Shown here piece after piece: positions 1 through 9,950 of a stretch of DNA of 64,000 bases. The DNA comes from Eretmocerus hayati (taxonomy: Eukaryota; Arthropoda; Insecta; Hymenoptera; Aphelinidae). Under the pieces are notes generated by a model that was not told the origin of the DNA, searched no databases, and saw nothing but the letters and a program-made list of their open reading frames with translations. The stretch lies in assembly GCA_029851415.1 (NCBI GenBank), contig CM056744.1:86646907-86710906 (forward strand), written 5' to 3'. The translations under genes and the position numbers were made by a program. Each line of letters begins with the position of its first letter. Positions within the stretch are counted from its first letter, which is position 1.

Positions 1-1
1 T

Positions 2-148
2 AAAGCGGAGTCGAACAAAAACTACGAGGACAAGTTTCTCCGAGCAGTGAGCGCTTACAACAGCCTCTGCATGAACCATATATTGACACATCAAACCATT
101 GTGAACATTATGCCCGAAGCCTATCGATTCTTCGCAAAGGATGGATAG
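2..148 (+). CDS. Partial terminal exon, unidentified protein (weak)
   Basis: The frame is open from the left edge for 48 codons and ends at a TAG. The peptide is balanced in composition and includes FLRAVSAYNSL and PEAYRFF. It reads more like protein than the surrounding sequence, so it could be the C-terminal exon of a plus-strand gene that begins outside the window. The AYNSL stretch also faintly recalls retroelement integrase C-terminal regions, so a transposon origin is possible. I do not recognise the protein. No clear polyadenylation signal follows closely. Confidence 0.25.
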   Translation, partial: KAESNKNYEDKFLRAVSAYNSLCMNHILTHQTIVNIMPEAYRFFAKDG

Positions 149-616
149 TTATGCAGAAAAAATGTATGATTCGAATGAATTCGTTGTTCTTGCATCTTTA
201 GGAATCATTATTCCACTCCAATTCGTTCCCCATTCTATTAATTTTCTTGGACCGATTTCATCTATCTGATGACATAATTTCCATAGGCTCTCAAAAGGAG
301 TCTGCGTTCCGATACAAATCACGGTTATTTTCCTTGTGAAATTCCCTGGAATAGCGTTTATGGTGAGTTCTTGGGGGTTTTCAGTGAAGTTAGTGGCTTT
401 CCGTGATGAGGAAATATACTCCAGTAGTCATGATTGATGTTTGGGATGAGGAAATCCCCAACCAAAAGAAATTTTGAACATCTTTCAATATCAAGAGTTC
501 CGAAAAAGCCCCAATCGAGAATCCCATAATTCGACTCCAATTCTTCAAGGGATGTGATGTCTGATACATACGGGAACAAGGTCCACGATTTATAAGAACG
601 CACCGGAAAATTTCAT
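149..616. other. No identified gene
   Basis: A+T-rich sequence between the possible exon and the RNase H fragment. Two overlapping minus-strand reading frames of 81 codons occur here. They could be the eroded 3' part of the same retrotransposon, but I see no motif supporting that. Confidence 0.4.
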
Positions 617-1075
617 TCAAAATCGGCTCGAACACGCCGTGATCCAGTGAAGTTCAATCTCACAACTTGATCCATTACAAATATCCAATATTTTCTTCCA
701 GTTTTGTAGATCATGTACACTTTGATATCGAACTTTTAACACTTTAGAGCTTGTATAGAACGCTAAGCTCGACGCTAAATGAGTCAGTCAGGATGTTCAC
801 ATCTTTATTCAAGTTATCCAAAGCTATATCAACAGTGATTTGGTGGCCGAACTTTCTGCACTGAAGATGGGTGCCATTTCATCAGTGTTTTCATTGGCAG
901 GGATGTTTAAGAATAGGCAAATACATGAGTACCCTACGGACGGCAAGTTCTCTCTTTTGTTACCATCCGTGTATATAACGCTCTTGTTTTCTAGGTTCAT
1001 CTGGGACTTTAATACAATATTTGGGTTGTTGCTACCCTCAACTATTTTCCCAACAAGACTATTCAGATGTATCAT
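617..1075 (-). pseudogene. Broken RNase H domain of a non-LTR retrotransposon
   Basis: Read on the minus strand, three consecutive frames together give an RNase H domain of the type at the 3' end of I/R1/Jockey-like non-LTR retrotransposons. The first block (1075 to ~831) has VIYTDGN and, about 35 residues on, APIFSAESSA, matching the usual YTDGS and IF.AE motifs with catalytic Asp and Glu. After a frameshift near 830 comes NILTDSFSVEL, the second Asp motif. After another shift near 735 comes EIELHWITA, matching the L.W.PAH motif, ending at a stop at 617. Domain order and spacing are right, but the frame is broken at least twice, so this is a dead fragment. The reverse transcriptase that should precede it (above 1075) is not recognisable. 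Confidence 0.62.
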
Positions 1076-1631
1076 TGAAATTAGACCTTCATGATCATAT
1101 TCATAGTGACTGGAATTTCCAGAAGCGTTTACTGGAGGTCGGAATTGGAAAATTCAGTGCTGCAATGTTCAAGAATTCATTGCCGTTTGTACATTGGTTT
1201 TTCGAGGAAATTTGCATTAATTAAGTTGAAACCAGCGTAGGCTTGATCGATCGTTTATACTCAGGTTGTTTGCTTTTCGACGAAGTAGCACCGAGAGGCA
1301 TTAACCAAATTTCCAGAGTCTGAGGTTACAGCATATCTGGGTCACGATCATTCATTAGTAATGCCTATTTGGGCTCATTTGGGTGATGAACTGAGCTTAT
1401 TGCATGGACTGCATCTTGAAAGATGCTGGAACGATAGACTCTGCAACTTTCGATAGTAAATAGTTTTTTTATTATGGAAAGGAAACTGTCCATAAGATCT
1501 GAGTCAGATCCGTGCCTCGCTTAGCCCTCCTGATGAGTTCGATCCCCATCATACGACAACAAATTTCATCCTCTCGTGCACTGATGACGCATCAGTGATG
1601 AGATCCTCAGATACACTTACGTATATCAGTA
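1076..1631. other. 3' flank of the carboxypeptidase gene; no other gene
   Basis: Between the RNase H fragment and the stop codon of the carboxypeptidase exons. It should contain the latter's 3' untranslated region on the minus strand. Nothing else is recognisable. Confidence 0.4.
1468..1473 (-). terminator. Candidate polyadenylation signal, S10 gene
   Basis: AATAAA on the minus strand, about 160 nt downstream of the carboxypeptidase stop codon. Position and orientation suit the mRNA 3' end, but in A+T-rich DNA the hexamer alone is weak evidence. Confidence 0.4.
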
Positions 1632-2114
1632 CTATTCTCCAGTGAGTTCCTGGAGCATCACTTCCGTTGCAACAGGATTCTCCGCTGGAACCTACAATTG
1701 ATCACAAATAGTGATTCAGACAGTTCTTAACTTATGAATTTTTCCTGTAATCTGGAAGAAGTCGCTCACCTCATGACCGGCGTTATTTATTGAATAAAAG
1801 CTGAAGCTGCCAATGCTTCGGCGATAACCCTCGACTTTCCCATTGACAATAATATCCGTGGGTGGAGTTGCGAGCCATTCCTCCGCGTGCCTCCACCGAA
1901 GTTTGTTGATCCATCTCAGGACTCCTTTATTTTTCAAAATTGGGTCGTTCACGTTAGATTTTTTCTAATGTTCCCGACCGATAGTGAAATTTCGTAGATC
2001 TCTTGAATGAGTGCCAATGGAATATGATGGACATACCTGGAGTGTTGACAATGAAATCAAATTCACCGTTGTATACGAAAACTTTGAGATCTGTCTCGTC
2101 CAGGAGTAGCTCAA
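1632..2114 (-). CDS. Serine carboxypeptidase (peptidase family S10), three C-terminal exons
   Basis: Three exons on the minus strand: 2037-2114, 1770-1924 and 1632-1691. Introns are 112 and 78 bp with GT donors (GTATGT, GTGAGC) and AG acceptors, and phases agree. The peptide contains LLDETDLKVFVYNG, EFDFIVNTPG, WINKLRW, VNGKVEGYRRS and NAGHEVPAENPVA, then TAG. This order matches the C terminus of S10 serine carboxypeptidases of the retinoid-inducible/vitellogenic type. The Asp in EFDFIV and the His in NAGH are the second and third members of the Ser-Asp-His triad; the residue after His is Glu where Met is usual. S10 enzymes remove C-terminal residues from peptides in lysosomes or after secretion. 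Upstream exons with the nucleophile Ser (G-x-S-Y-x-G) and the signal peptide should lie above 2114, but I could not find them. The gene may have long introns or be a 5'-truncated duplicate. Confidence 0.72.
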
Positions 2115-5100
2115 CTGAAAATAAATGGAAGATTAACTCCAAGACTGTTCTAGGAATGACTATACAAAACTAACATACTTTTGAGAGAAATCAGAATGAC
2201 TGATGACCTGATTTTTCGAATTGTTACTGTCAAGTAATGACGATGGGGTATCCAACGTGAGGTGCTTTCAAATTGAAAGGTGCTTGCCCTTCAGAGATTA
2301 TTCTTCGCATCCAAAGTAGGTGAAAAATGTAGGTTACTTCCACAAGGATGAAAATCGTGACTGCTCTTGATTCCACAGAAACCACGAAGAATATTCCCCA
2401 TTATAATCTCCACACGGAAAAATGTCATTGTTTTGCGCTGATTTTGCGGTTTCCCTACAATGAGTTGGAAGGGATATAGTCTTGCAAAAAAAATATGATC
2501 AATAGTTTCTTCATAGTTTTTCCCAAGATCTCTGAGATGGTGTGTTTACATCGGTAAAAAATTAGACTAACTTCGTGGTATAGAGGAATGATAACGGAAA
2601 TGAGCAAGGAACTGAGGATTTGTGTAGTAATTCTGACGAGCGCAAGCATTCCTATTCGTGCACAAAAAATTGTGCACGTCGGTAGATGTGCTTGAAAGTA
2701 TGGCGAAGCCTTTCAAGCACACCTAACTAACATATACGCCAGAATCGGGGATTCCAACCTCCTCTTTTTTCCCGATCATACTTTTCGTCATCAATTCGGC
2801 ATCGTTGCTATGCACTTCCCATATCGAAATAGTGTAGATTTTCAATACCTCTCATTTGCGCTCTTAATACCTCGGATCAGACGCACTTTCATTGAGATAT
2901 CTGATTACCAAAATTTTTGGCGTCGTCGTCTCTCTCGCATTCTGCATCGCAAGAGCGGAAGTTTTGGTGCGACGGAAATACATATATATATAATGTGATG
3001 CACCACGCCGCTATCTCTTGATGAGCCAATATTGCGCAATCACTCATCGCGGCTGCGGCCCCCTCGAAGCACCATCACGTGTTGGCGGGAAATGCGCGCG
3101 GGTTTTTGAATGCTTGCAGGTGAGATCAAGTATCGTAGACATTCTGTTCTGCCCGATGCAGAAGAAGAATACGCTGCTAAAAAAGATTTTAGCTTTCTCT
3201 TACCAAAATAGTCTCAGATGATCACTCTGGTACCACTCAAACTAATGTTAAATTTGGAAAACTGATCTAATTCCAAAATCATGATTGCGATTCCTACAAA
3301 ATAGTCTCATTTTCCCTGTGGTCCCATCCATTTCATTCTCACCTTATATTATACACATATATAACATACAAAAACAATCGTTTGGTTGAGGCGGAGTTTT
3401 GATACAGTTGGTTTATAGATGATGAAAATGGAGTTCTTTAAGGAAATTTTGATTTTTGGGAGGAAATTGGTTTTTAGAGGAATTCAGATGACCTACACTG
3501 GGATTTTTTGTGCAAGGAATATCGTCTGGTTGAGGCGAAAATTCAATATAGTCGGTATAAAGATAATAAAAATCGGGTCTTTTGAAAGATTCTGAAATTT
3601 TTGAGAATAATTTTAATTTTGACTGTATTAAAACGAATTTTGAAAAAAATCGGTATCGACCAATCGATTTAGAATGATAAAATAGTATCATCTTAGTTTA
3701 TTAAAATTTGAATGGATTAGGTTGTGGGGGAGATATGAGGAGAGTATAAATATTGAAAAAAATATTCTTGTATATTCTGAATTATTTTTTTGATGGAGCT
3801 AGTTAGGGAGATTTGGGCGGCTATCTAAACTGAGGTCTTTTTTAGCATTTCAATATGCTCAAAATGGAGTTTTTGTTGGAACTTTTCGTTTTTTGTAAAA
3901 ATTTAGATTTGGGGAGAATAAATGGAATTTCGGTAATAACCAATCAATAGATTGAGCCGGAAAACCCGTAGCCTAGGTAATCCAAATTGCCGAAAGATCA
4001 AGTTAGAAAAAGATATTTCACTATGAATCAACTATTTTAGCGATGTTACCTCAAAAAATCTCTAAATCAATTTCGATTATGAGAGAAGAGCAGCTAAGTC
4101 ACTGGTCTCGTCTTTGAACGATTCTACACAACTCATAGAAAAGCAAAAATGAATGGAGTGGAGTGTAGAAGAGAAAGCGTAGCGCAAAAAAGACAACATA
4201 CATGCACACACATACACAAACGAATTGACATTTTGAAGCATCACCTGTACCTGACATTTTCCCTCTAAACTTAATCCCTCGACCAAATGGTTCAAGCTGT
4301 AATTTTGGGATTTTGGAACTTAGATTTGACCGTCAGGAATTTTGAAAGAATAGCGACTAGTACCTCTGTATAGCTCGTGTTTGAGGGCCGTACCAGTATC
4401 ACACGGATCTGATCGAAAAATTTATCAAACGCATCAGAATTTCGCAAAAGAGGAAACTCAAGAGTATGAGGATCAATTTTTTTGTTATTTCGGGGACGGA
4501 AAGCTGCAAAGTTGCGTCTAACGATAGAAAATTGAAGAAAGAATTGATGTGGAGAGCTTTGGAATGAGTCAAATTCTTTCTTACCGAGAGAAACGAAGTG
4601 AGGAAAATTGAGGACAAAATCACTTCCCCAAAATTTGCATGTTCATTCTGCACACGAAAGTGATATTTTGGTTAATGTATCTGTGAGATTTGATGCTCAA
4701 CACCATGATATTGATAGGTTTGTCTGATCGAAACCCCAACAAAACTCATTGCAGCGCTCTGCACTCATAGAGACCGAAAAAAGGAAAAATAACGTACTGA
4801 TCTGACATTTTAAAAGTTTACTATGATAACTTTTCAGAGTGGTCCTGGATTGGAAAACTAATAGTTGCGCCAAAAAGAGAGCGAAGGATACATCGAAAGT
4901 GTCTTACATGGTTACAGCGAGCTTCAAGGGGCCGAGAAAAATATTCTGTTATAACCATTGCTTGTTGTAACCGAGGTTGATTTCATCCATTTAGCATAGT
5001 ATCTAACCAAATTCCAGAATTTCGCGTGCTCATTAAAACCAAGTTTTTTATAATCAAGCTCGTCATAACTGAGGTTCACTGAACATCTTCTTGATGACAT

Positions 5101-5342
5101 GTCCTCAGGGATATGAGTAGATACCTTGGTAGATCCGCGGAAACTTGCTCGGAAGAAACCCAAAAATAGACGAAGGTCAAAAGTGGAACTCTAGGCCCGA
5201 AAGGTGGATTTTTTTCACTACTGATCTCATCTAGATTGAGAATCAAAGCTCAAACATATAGAAAGTCAAAAGAAATTTTTTCATCATTCTAACCTAAAAA
5301 TGTCGCATTCAAATGCGGTTTTAGGGTTCTCATGATGGAAAA
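2115..5342. other. No recognised gene; possible intron of the S10 gene
   Basis: About 3.2 kb of A+T-rich sequence. If the carboxypeptidase is a complete gene, its next upstream exon would be in or beyond this stretch, but no S10 motif is seen. A small palindrome (GTGCAC separated by an A/T spacer) occurs near 2660-2686. No repeat family was recognised. Confidence 0.4.
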
Positions 5343-5455
5343 TCATTATTGCCCTGTGCTCGCAGACCCATTTCGGGCGCGGAGGTCTTATGTTTCTCGC
5401 TTCGCTCGGGAAATAAACTGTCCTAGCGCCCGAACTGAGCATACGCGCCCAGGGC
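5343..5455. mobile_element. Short palindromic MITE-like element
   Basis: Starts near CATTATTGCCCTG and ends with the reverse complement CAGGGCAATAATG. The interior is GC-rich and includes a GCGCCC-type inverted repeat (GGGCGC near 5374, GCGCCC near 5430 and 5445). It contrasts with the A+T-rich flanks. No coding capacity; no target duplication resolved. Confidence 0.45.
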
Positions 5456-5964
5456 AATAATGTACTACGTGTTAAATCCCATAAGAGCTCAGCTTGATAT
5501 CGCTTTTTCGCTACGGAAATGACAGGTACGGAAATGTCAGCTACGGAAATGACATTTCATATATGTTTGATCAGTGAATACGGATCGGGAAGTCAACGAA
5601 TCGCTAGGTCCACTCAGCAGAGTCTTTGGTATATCAAATCCAAATTGAAAATTCGCTTTTAGATGAGCCGAATTTTGAAGGTATTTAAATCAGTTCATGG
5701 AGATAACAGTAACGAAAAAAGTAAGATCTTATGGTGGGTTCAAACATGGGTAGATTTTGGGACTCCCTCGTCATGATGGACAAGCATCAATAATGCTCTT
5801 GAATGATGAAATATAGAACTAACCAGAATGTAAATGATCAAGACACCAAGATATGTTCAATCGTAAAAATTTATTATCAATGAGGTTACTTTCCCAGGTA
5901 AGAGATCGATTCAAAGAAATGGTATTCTTAACGTTGAAAAATTGTTCCCAGAAATGAAAAGTTA
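5456..5964. other. No identified gene
   Basis: Unremarkable A+T-rich sequence apart from a short direct repeat of ACGGAAATGACA/GTCA near 5515-5550. Confidence 0.4.
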
Positions 5965-7452
5965 AGAACCGGACTATGGATTTAAATGTATCTGTTATTT
6001 CTGAGTACAACCATTCATTGTCAGTAGCAAAAAGGAGAATCACGAACTTCTCATTTGTATCATCATCTTGCTGAATTTGAATTCATTTAGTCAATGGTTC
6101 TTCCCTCTAAGTGGTGAATTCAGAAAAATGAAAGAATAAAAATTCTGAGTTTTCTCTTTCATTCAGCATTCTTGGTCAAATCTCATGCCTTAGAAATACA
6201 CCTCAAAGAGGTAAAGCTCTTGAAAGTATGATGAGACACCCTCTCACGAACTCTAGTTAGTGTTCTGGATCTATGGATCCCAGATATGGTTAAAATGATC
6301 TGCATACTGTAGCAAATCAATGGCAAAGAAAGGATTGATATCCAGAACAGTTTTCAAGCATGGGATGGATCCATATGGTCACTCGTCGTGATTGGATGCA
6401 ATCAAAATTATCAAATTTCGAGCAACGAACGCGGCGAAATCCAAAATGTGTCTCAAGTATGGAACTGAATCTGCACAGAATTTTCTCGTCCTGAACTGGT
6501 GCGAGTGATTGAAATACCTATATTTGTCTCAAGAAGAGGATCGGAAGAGGTTGGGAAAGAAGATGGCTTCACCGCGATGGGCCACTGACGGGTGGGGGAA
6601 TAATAATCGAAAATAATTTCGCCAAGAAAAATTATCACGCCATGCACCAGCCTTGATCTTATCTGCAAAGCTTAAATTCTAAAGCAATGTCAAAATATAG
6701 TAAGATTGATAAAGTGGATATGGATTTCATCTATTCACATGTTTGCCTATATTGAGAGTTGTCAGCAAAGTTAGTGAGGCAACAATTTTTCTTGGCGAAA
6801 TTATTTTCGATTATTATTCCCCCACCCGTCAGTGGCCCATCGCGGTGAAGCCATCTTCTTTCCCAACCTCTTCCGATCCTCTTCTTGAGACAAATATAGG
6901 TATTTCAATCACTCGCACCAGTTCAGGACGAGAAAATTCTGTGCAGATTCAGTTCCATACTTGAGACACATTTTGGATTTCGCCGCGTTCGTTGCTCGAA
7001 ATTTGATAATTTTGATTGCATCCAATCACGACGAGTGACCATATGGATCCATCCCATGCTTGAAAACTGTTCTGGATATCAATCCTTTCTTTGCCATTGA
7101 TTTGCTACAGTATGCAGATCATTTTAACCATATCTGGGATCCATAGATCCAGAACACTAACTAGAGTTCGTGAGAGGGTGTCTCATCATACTTTCAAGAG
7201 CTTTACCTCTTTGAGGTGTATTTCTAAGGCATGAGATTTGACCAAGAATGCTGAATGAAAGAGAAAACTCAGAATTTTTATTCTTTCATTTTTCTGAATT
7301 CACCACTTAGAGGGAAGAACCATTGACTAAATGAATTCAAATTCAGCAAGATGATGATACAAATGAGAAGTTCGTGATTCTCCTTTTTGCTACTGACAAT
7401 GAATGGTTGTACTCAGAAATAACAGATACATTTAAATCCATAGTCCGGTTCT
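5965..7452. repeat. Long inverted repeat: 669-bp arms, 150-bp spacer
   Basis: The left arm 5965-6633 is the reverse complement of 6784-7452. Arm lengths are equal without indels (5965+7452 equals 6633+6784), and I saw no mismatch in the segments compared, which cover most of the arm. Both arms carry the same 60-odd-codon open frame in opposite directions; this is a by-product of the symmetry and looks non-coding. The spacer 6634-6783 is unique. No terminal motif or target duplication is evident. It could be a foldback element, a recent inverted duplication, or an assembly or library artefact. Confidence 0.85.
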
Positions 7453-7896
7453 AAATATACATTGCGACTTGATTCAATCTCTTCTTGCACGTGTAAGAGA
7501 TGACTCATGCAAATTCTAAAACGACATTGTAAAGTCATGGACAAAATTACAAAGCAACGCCATGAACTTACGAATCCCTACCTATCTGCAGATCCACAGA
7601 TCTGCGGATCCACCGATCGACATATCAAGGATGATTCACGCGTATTAGTAAAAAGCATCATGAACTCGGAAAATGGATACAATAGCATTGCTATGAGCTT
7701 TTGAAATTCCACCTATCTGCAGATCTGTAGATTCACAAATGTGCGGATCATCAGATCAGCGGATCCATATCCTCAGATCCACAGATTTGACCACTTGCTT
7801 ACCCCGCGCTTATTTTCAGCCGAATCATTCTGGCTCAACATGCTGAGTCCACCTCGAACATTCGTTCACGTCAAATTGCTAGTCACCGTCACGACG
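7453..7896. repeat. CAGATC/GGATC-rich simple repeats
   Basis: Between about 7580 and 7795 the sequence repeats variants of CTGCAGATC, CACAGATC and GCGGATCC, in two clusters separated by about 80 bp. The self-complementary GATC cores make the segment locally palindromic. No gene. Confidence 0.45.
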
Positions 7897-8090
7897 CCAG
7901 GGGGTCGATTTTAAACTCTGGCCGTGGCCGCTAGACCACTCACACTGGTCGCGTGACCAGCGCGGACACGCTTCTATACGTGGGTCTGCGCGGACGTTTC
8001 TTTCCGCGCATGTAAGCGTGTCCGCGCTGGTCACGCGACCAGTGTGAGTGGTCTAGTGGCCACGGCCAGAGTTTAAAATCGACCCCCAGG
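7897..8090. repeat. GC-rich hairpin element, 77-bp arms
   Basis: Left arm 7897-7973 pairs with 8014-8090 around a 40-bp spacer. Arms are nearly perfect and GC-rich, containing GACCAGCGCGGACACGC and its complement. Ends read CCAGGGGGTC / GACCCCCAGG. Size, structure and composition suggest a hairpin MITE. No target duplication resolved. Confidence 0.6.
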
Positions 8091-8377
8091 TCCGTCGGCC
8101 CTTTTACCCGACCGCCACTCCTCTCTAGTCTATCGGATAACGCGCCGCTCTGGCGACGCACAGTAGGGGAGGGGGGAGGGGGAGAATCGCGAGTTGGTAC
8201 GATTATGTTTCTCCACTAAACAGGCGATATCAAGGTTTTCAAGTGGTCGAATTCTAGATTTTTTTCATGCAGAAGATGAATCATTTTCCCCCGAGAGTCG
8301 CCCAGGACTCATATGATAGTGGCATTCATCAGAACGCGAGAATCGGCTTAGAAACAGAGTATCAGTGCTTCAATTGG

Positions 8378-8890
8378 AAGGGGAAGCAATTTGAAGGCAT
8401 TTCCATGGGAACAAAGTTATTGCATTTCCCAAGACAAATCTTTTAATTGTCTGGGTTTTCCCAAAAAACAACATTTTTGGGGGGTTTTGTGGTTTTCGGG
8501 TCATTTCCTGGGAGATTTTGGAAATTTTCACCTCGGCAATTAAAAAAGCACAACATTTTACGTCAAAATATGTGGTTTGGAATTTTAAAAAAAATTGATG
8601 CTATGAGCTCTACAACAGTCCAACAACCCGTAAATGGCCCAGGAGCGTTGAGAACGTTGAGAAACCCCCTAAAAATCAAAGGGGAAGCAATTTGAGACTT
8701 TTTTTTGAGAACAAAGTTATTGTATTTCCAAGACAAATTCTTTCGTTGCCCGGGTTTCTCAGAAAATCACAGTTCTCCGGGTTTTCGTGGTTTTTGGGAC
8801 CTCTTCCTGGGAGAATTTTGGAATTCTGACCGCTGTAATCGGAAGAGCACAAAATTTTGCGTTAGAATATGTGGTTTGAGAGTCTTTCAA
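8378..8890 (+). repeat. Direct repeat pair, ~205 bp, 300-bp offset
   Basis: A block starting GGGGAAGCAATTTGA near 8378 recurs at about 8678. Both copies continue through AACAAAGTTATTG, CCAAGACAAAT, CCTGGGAGA and AATATGTGGTTTG in the same order with moderate divergence. It looks like two tandem copies of an old repeat unit of about 300 bp. Open frames here are interrupted and show no protein motif. Confidence 0.55.
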
Positions 8891-9388
8891 ACATTTTTCA
8901 AGAAACTACAGTGACTTCCCAGAAATCTCACGATACCAGACTGCTGCGATACAGTCAGTGAATATTTCAGGGATGTTTCGAAGCCACATCAATGGTCTAT
9001 CGCACCGGAATATTCCAGAAACCTTTCGAAAATTTTATGAGGAATTTTTCTGGAAGATGTTAGGTAATATTTCATGAAATGTTTCTGGGAGCTTTTTAGG
9101 AAGATATCTATGCAATATGAAAACAAAGTATTACAAATTCATTTCGTGGAATGTTTATGCAACACTGAGAGAAATTTACTAATAGTTTTCGTAAACTGAG
9201 GAGCAATTTTTATAAACACGTCTATAACGTGGCACCAGCAGGATTCTCAACGGTTTTTGTTGAAATGGCAACAGAATTTATTAATGCCGGAGTAAATTTT
9301 ATTTACTAGTTTATAAATTTCGTTGACGACGACACAACTTTTGTTTCAGGCGCTCAAACTAAATTAAAAAATGATTGGGAGTTATATT
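8891..9388. repeat. Degenerate GAATATTTC-motif repeats
   Basis: Around 8930-9130 the sequence is built of diverged short modules (GGAATATTCCAGAAAC, TTTCATGAAATG, GGGAGCTTTTTAGG), the same module type as in the inserted element 9951-12319. This is probably a related, older copy. No gene. Confidence 0.4.
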
Positions 9389-9950
9389 ATATGAGTCATT
9401 CTTTTTAATATCGCCAGGTTTTGTGGCGGGGGTCAGGGATTTTTCTGTAACTTTAGGTACATGTTGTATATGATAGAAGAAGATGAAAAGCACAGTTTTT
9501 AGGTCCCGAAAGTCATCCGCGCGAGTTTGGCGCCCTATTCTCGTTTTCAAAATTCGTGAAAAATTCGATTTTTCAACTTTTTGATTGATTTCTCACCAGT
9601 ACAGAACCCGGTAAAAAAATTATCCAAGACACATATTTCGACGTAAAATGAGCTGAATTTTACGAAAAAAATACTTTTAGATCCGTCAAAGGTAAACATA
9701 ACCTTAAAAAAGTGGTTTTTTTCAGAAAAACACAATTTTCAAGTTTTAGGCCCTATTTTATCTCAATTTGGACATTTTTATCGGATTCCTCGTCAAATTT
9801 TACGTCGATGACCGTTTCCATAAAATTGGGCTGAAGATGGGTTTGGCCACCATAATAACAACTTTAGTAGCAGGGTCGTAAAAATAGCGCTAAATTGTTC
9901 GTTTCGGGAGGGACACTTATAACACTGGACAACAAAATGTTGGTTCATAA

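Noticed and set aside
2160..2240. Possible further S10 exon ending at a GTATGT donor
   Set aside because: Phase can be fitted but the peptide lacks any S10 similarity.
6453..6964. Two identical ~60-residue peptides on opposite strands
   Set aside because: They are the two arms of one inverted repeat; no domain and no independent conservation.
7580..7795. CRISPR-like spaced repeats (CAGATC clusters)
   Set aside because: Short irregular words without constant repeat length or spacers; the genome is eukaryotic.
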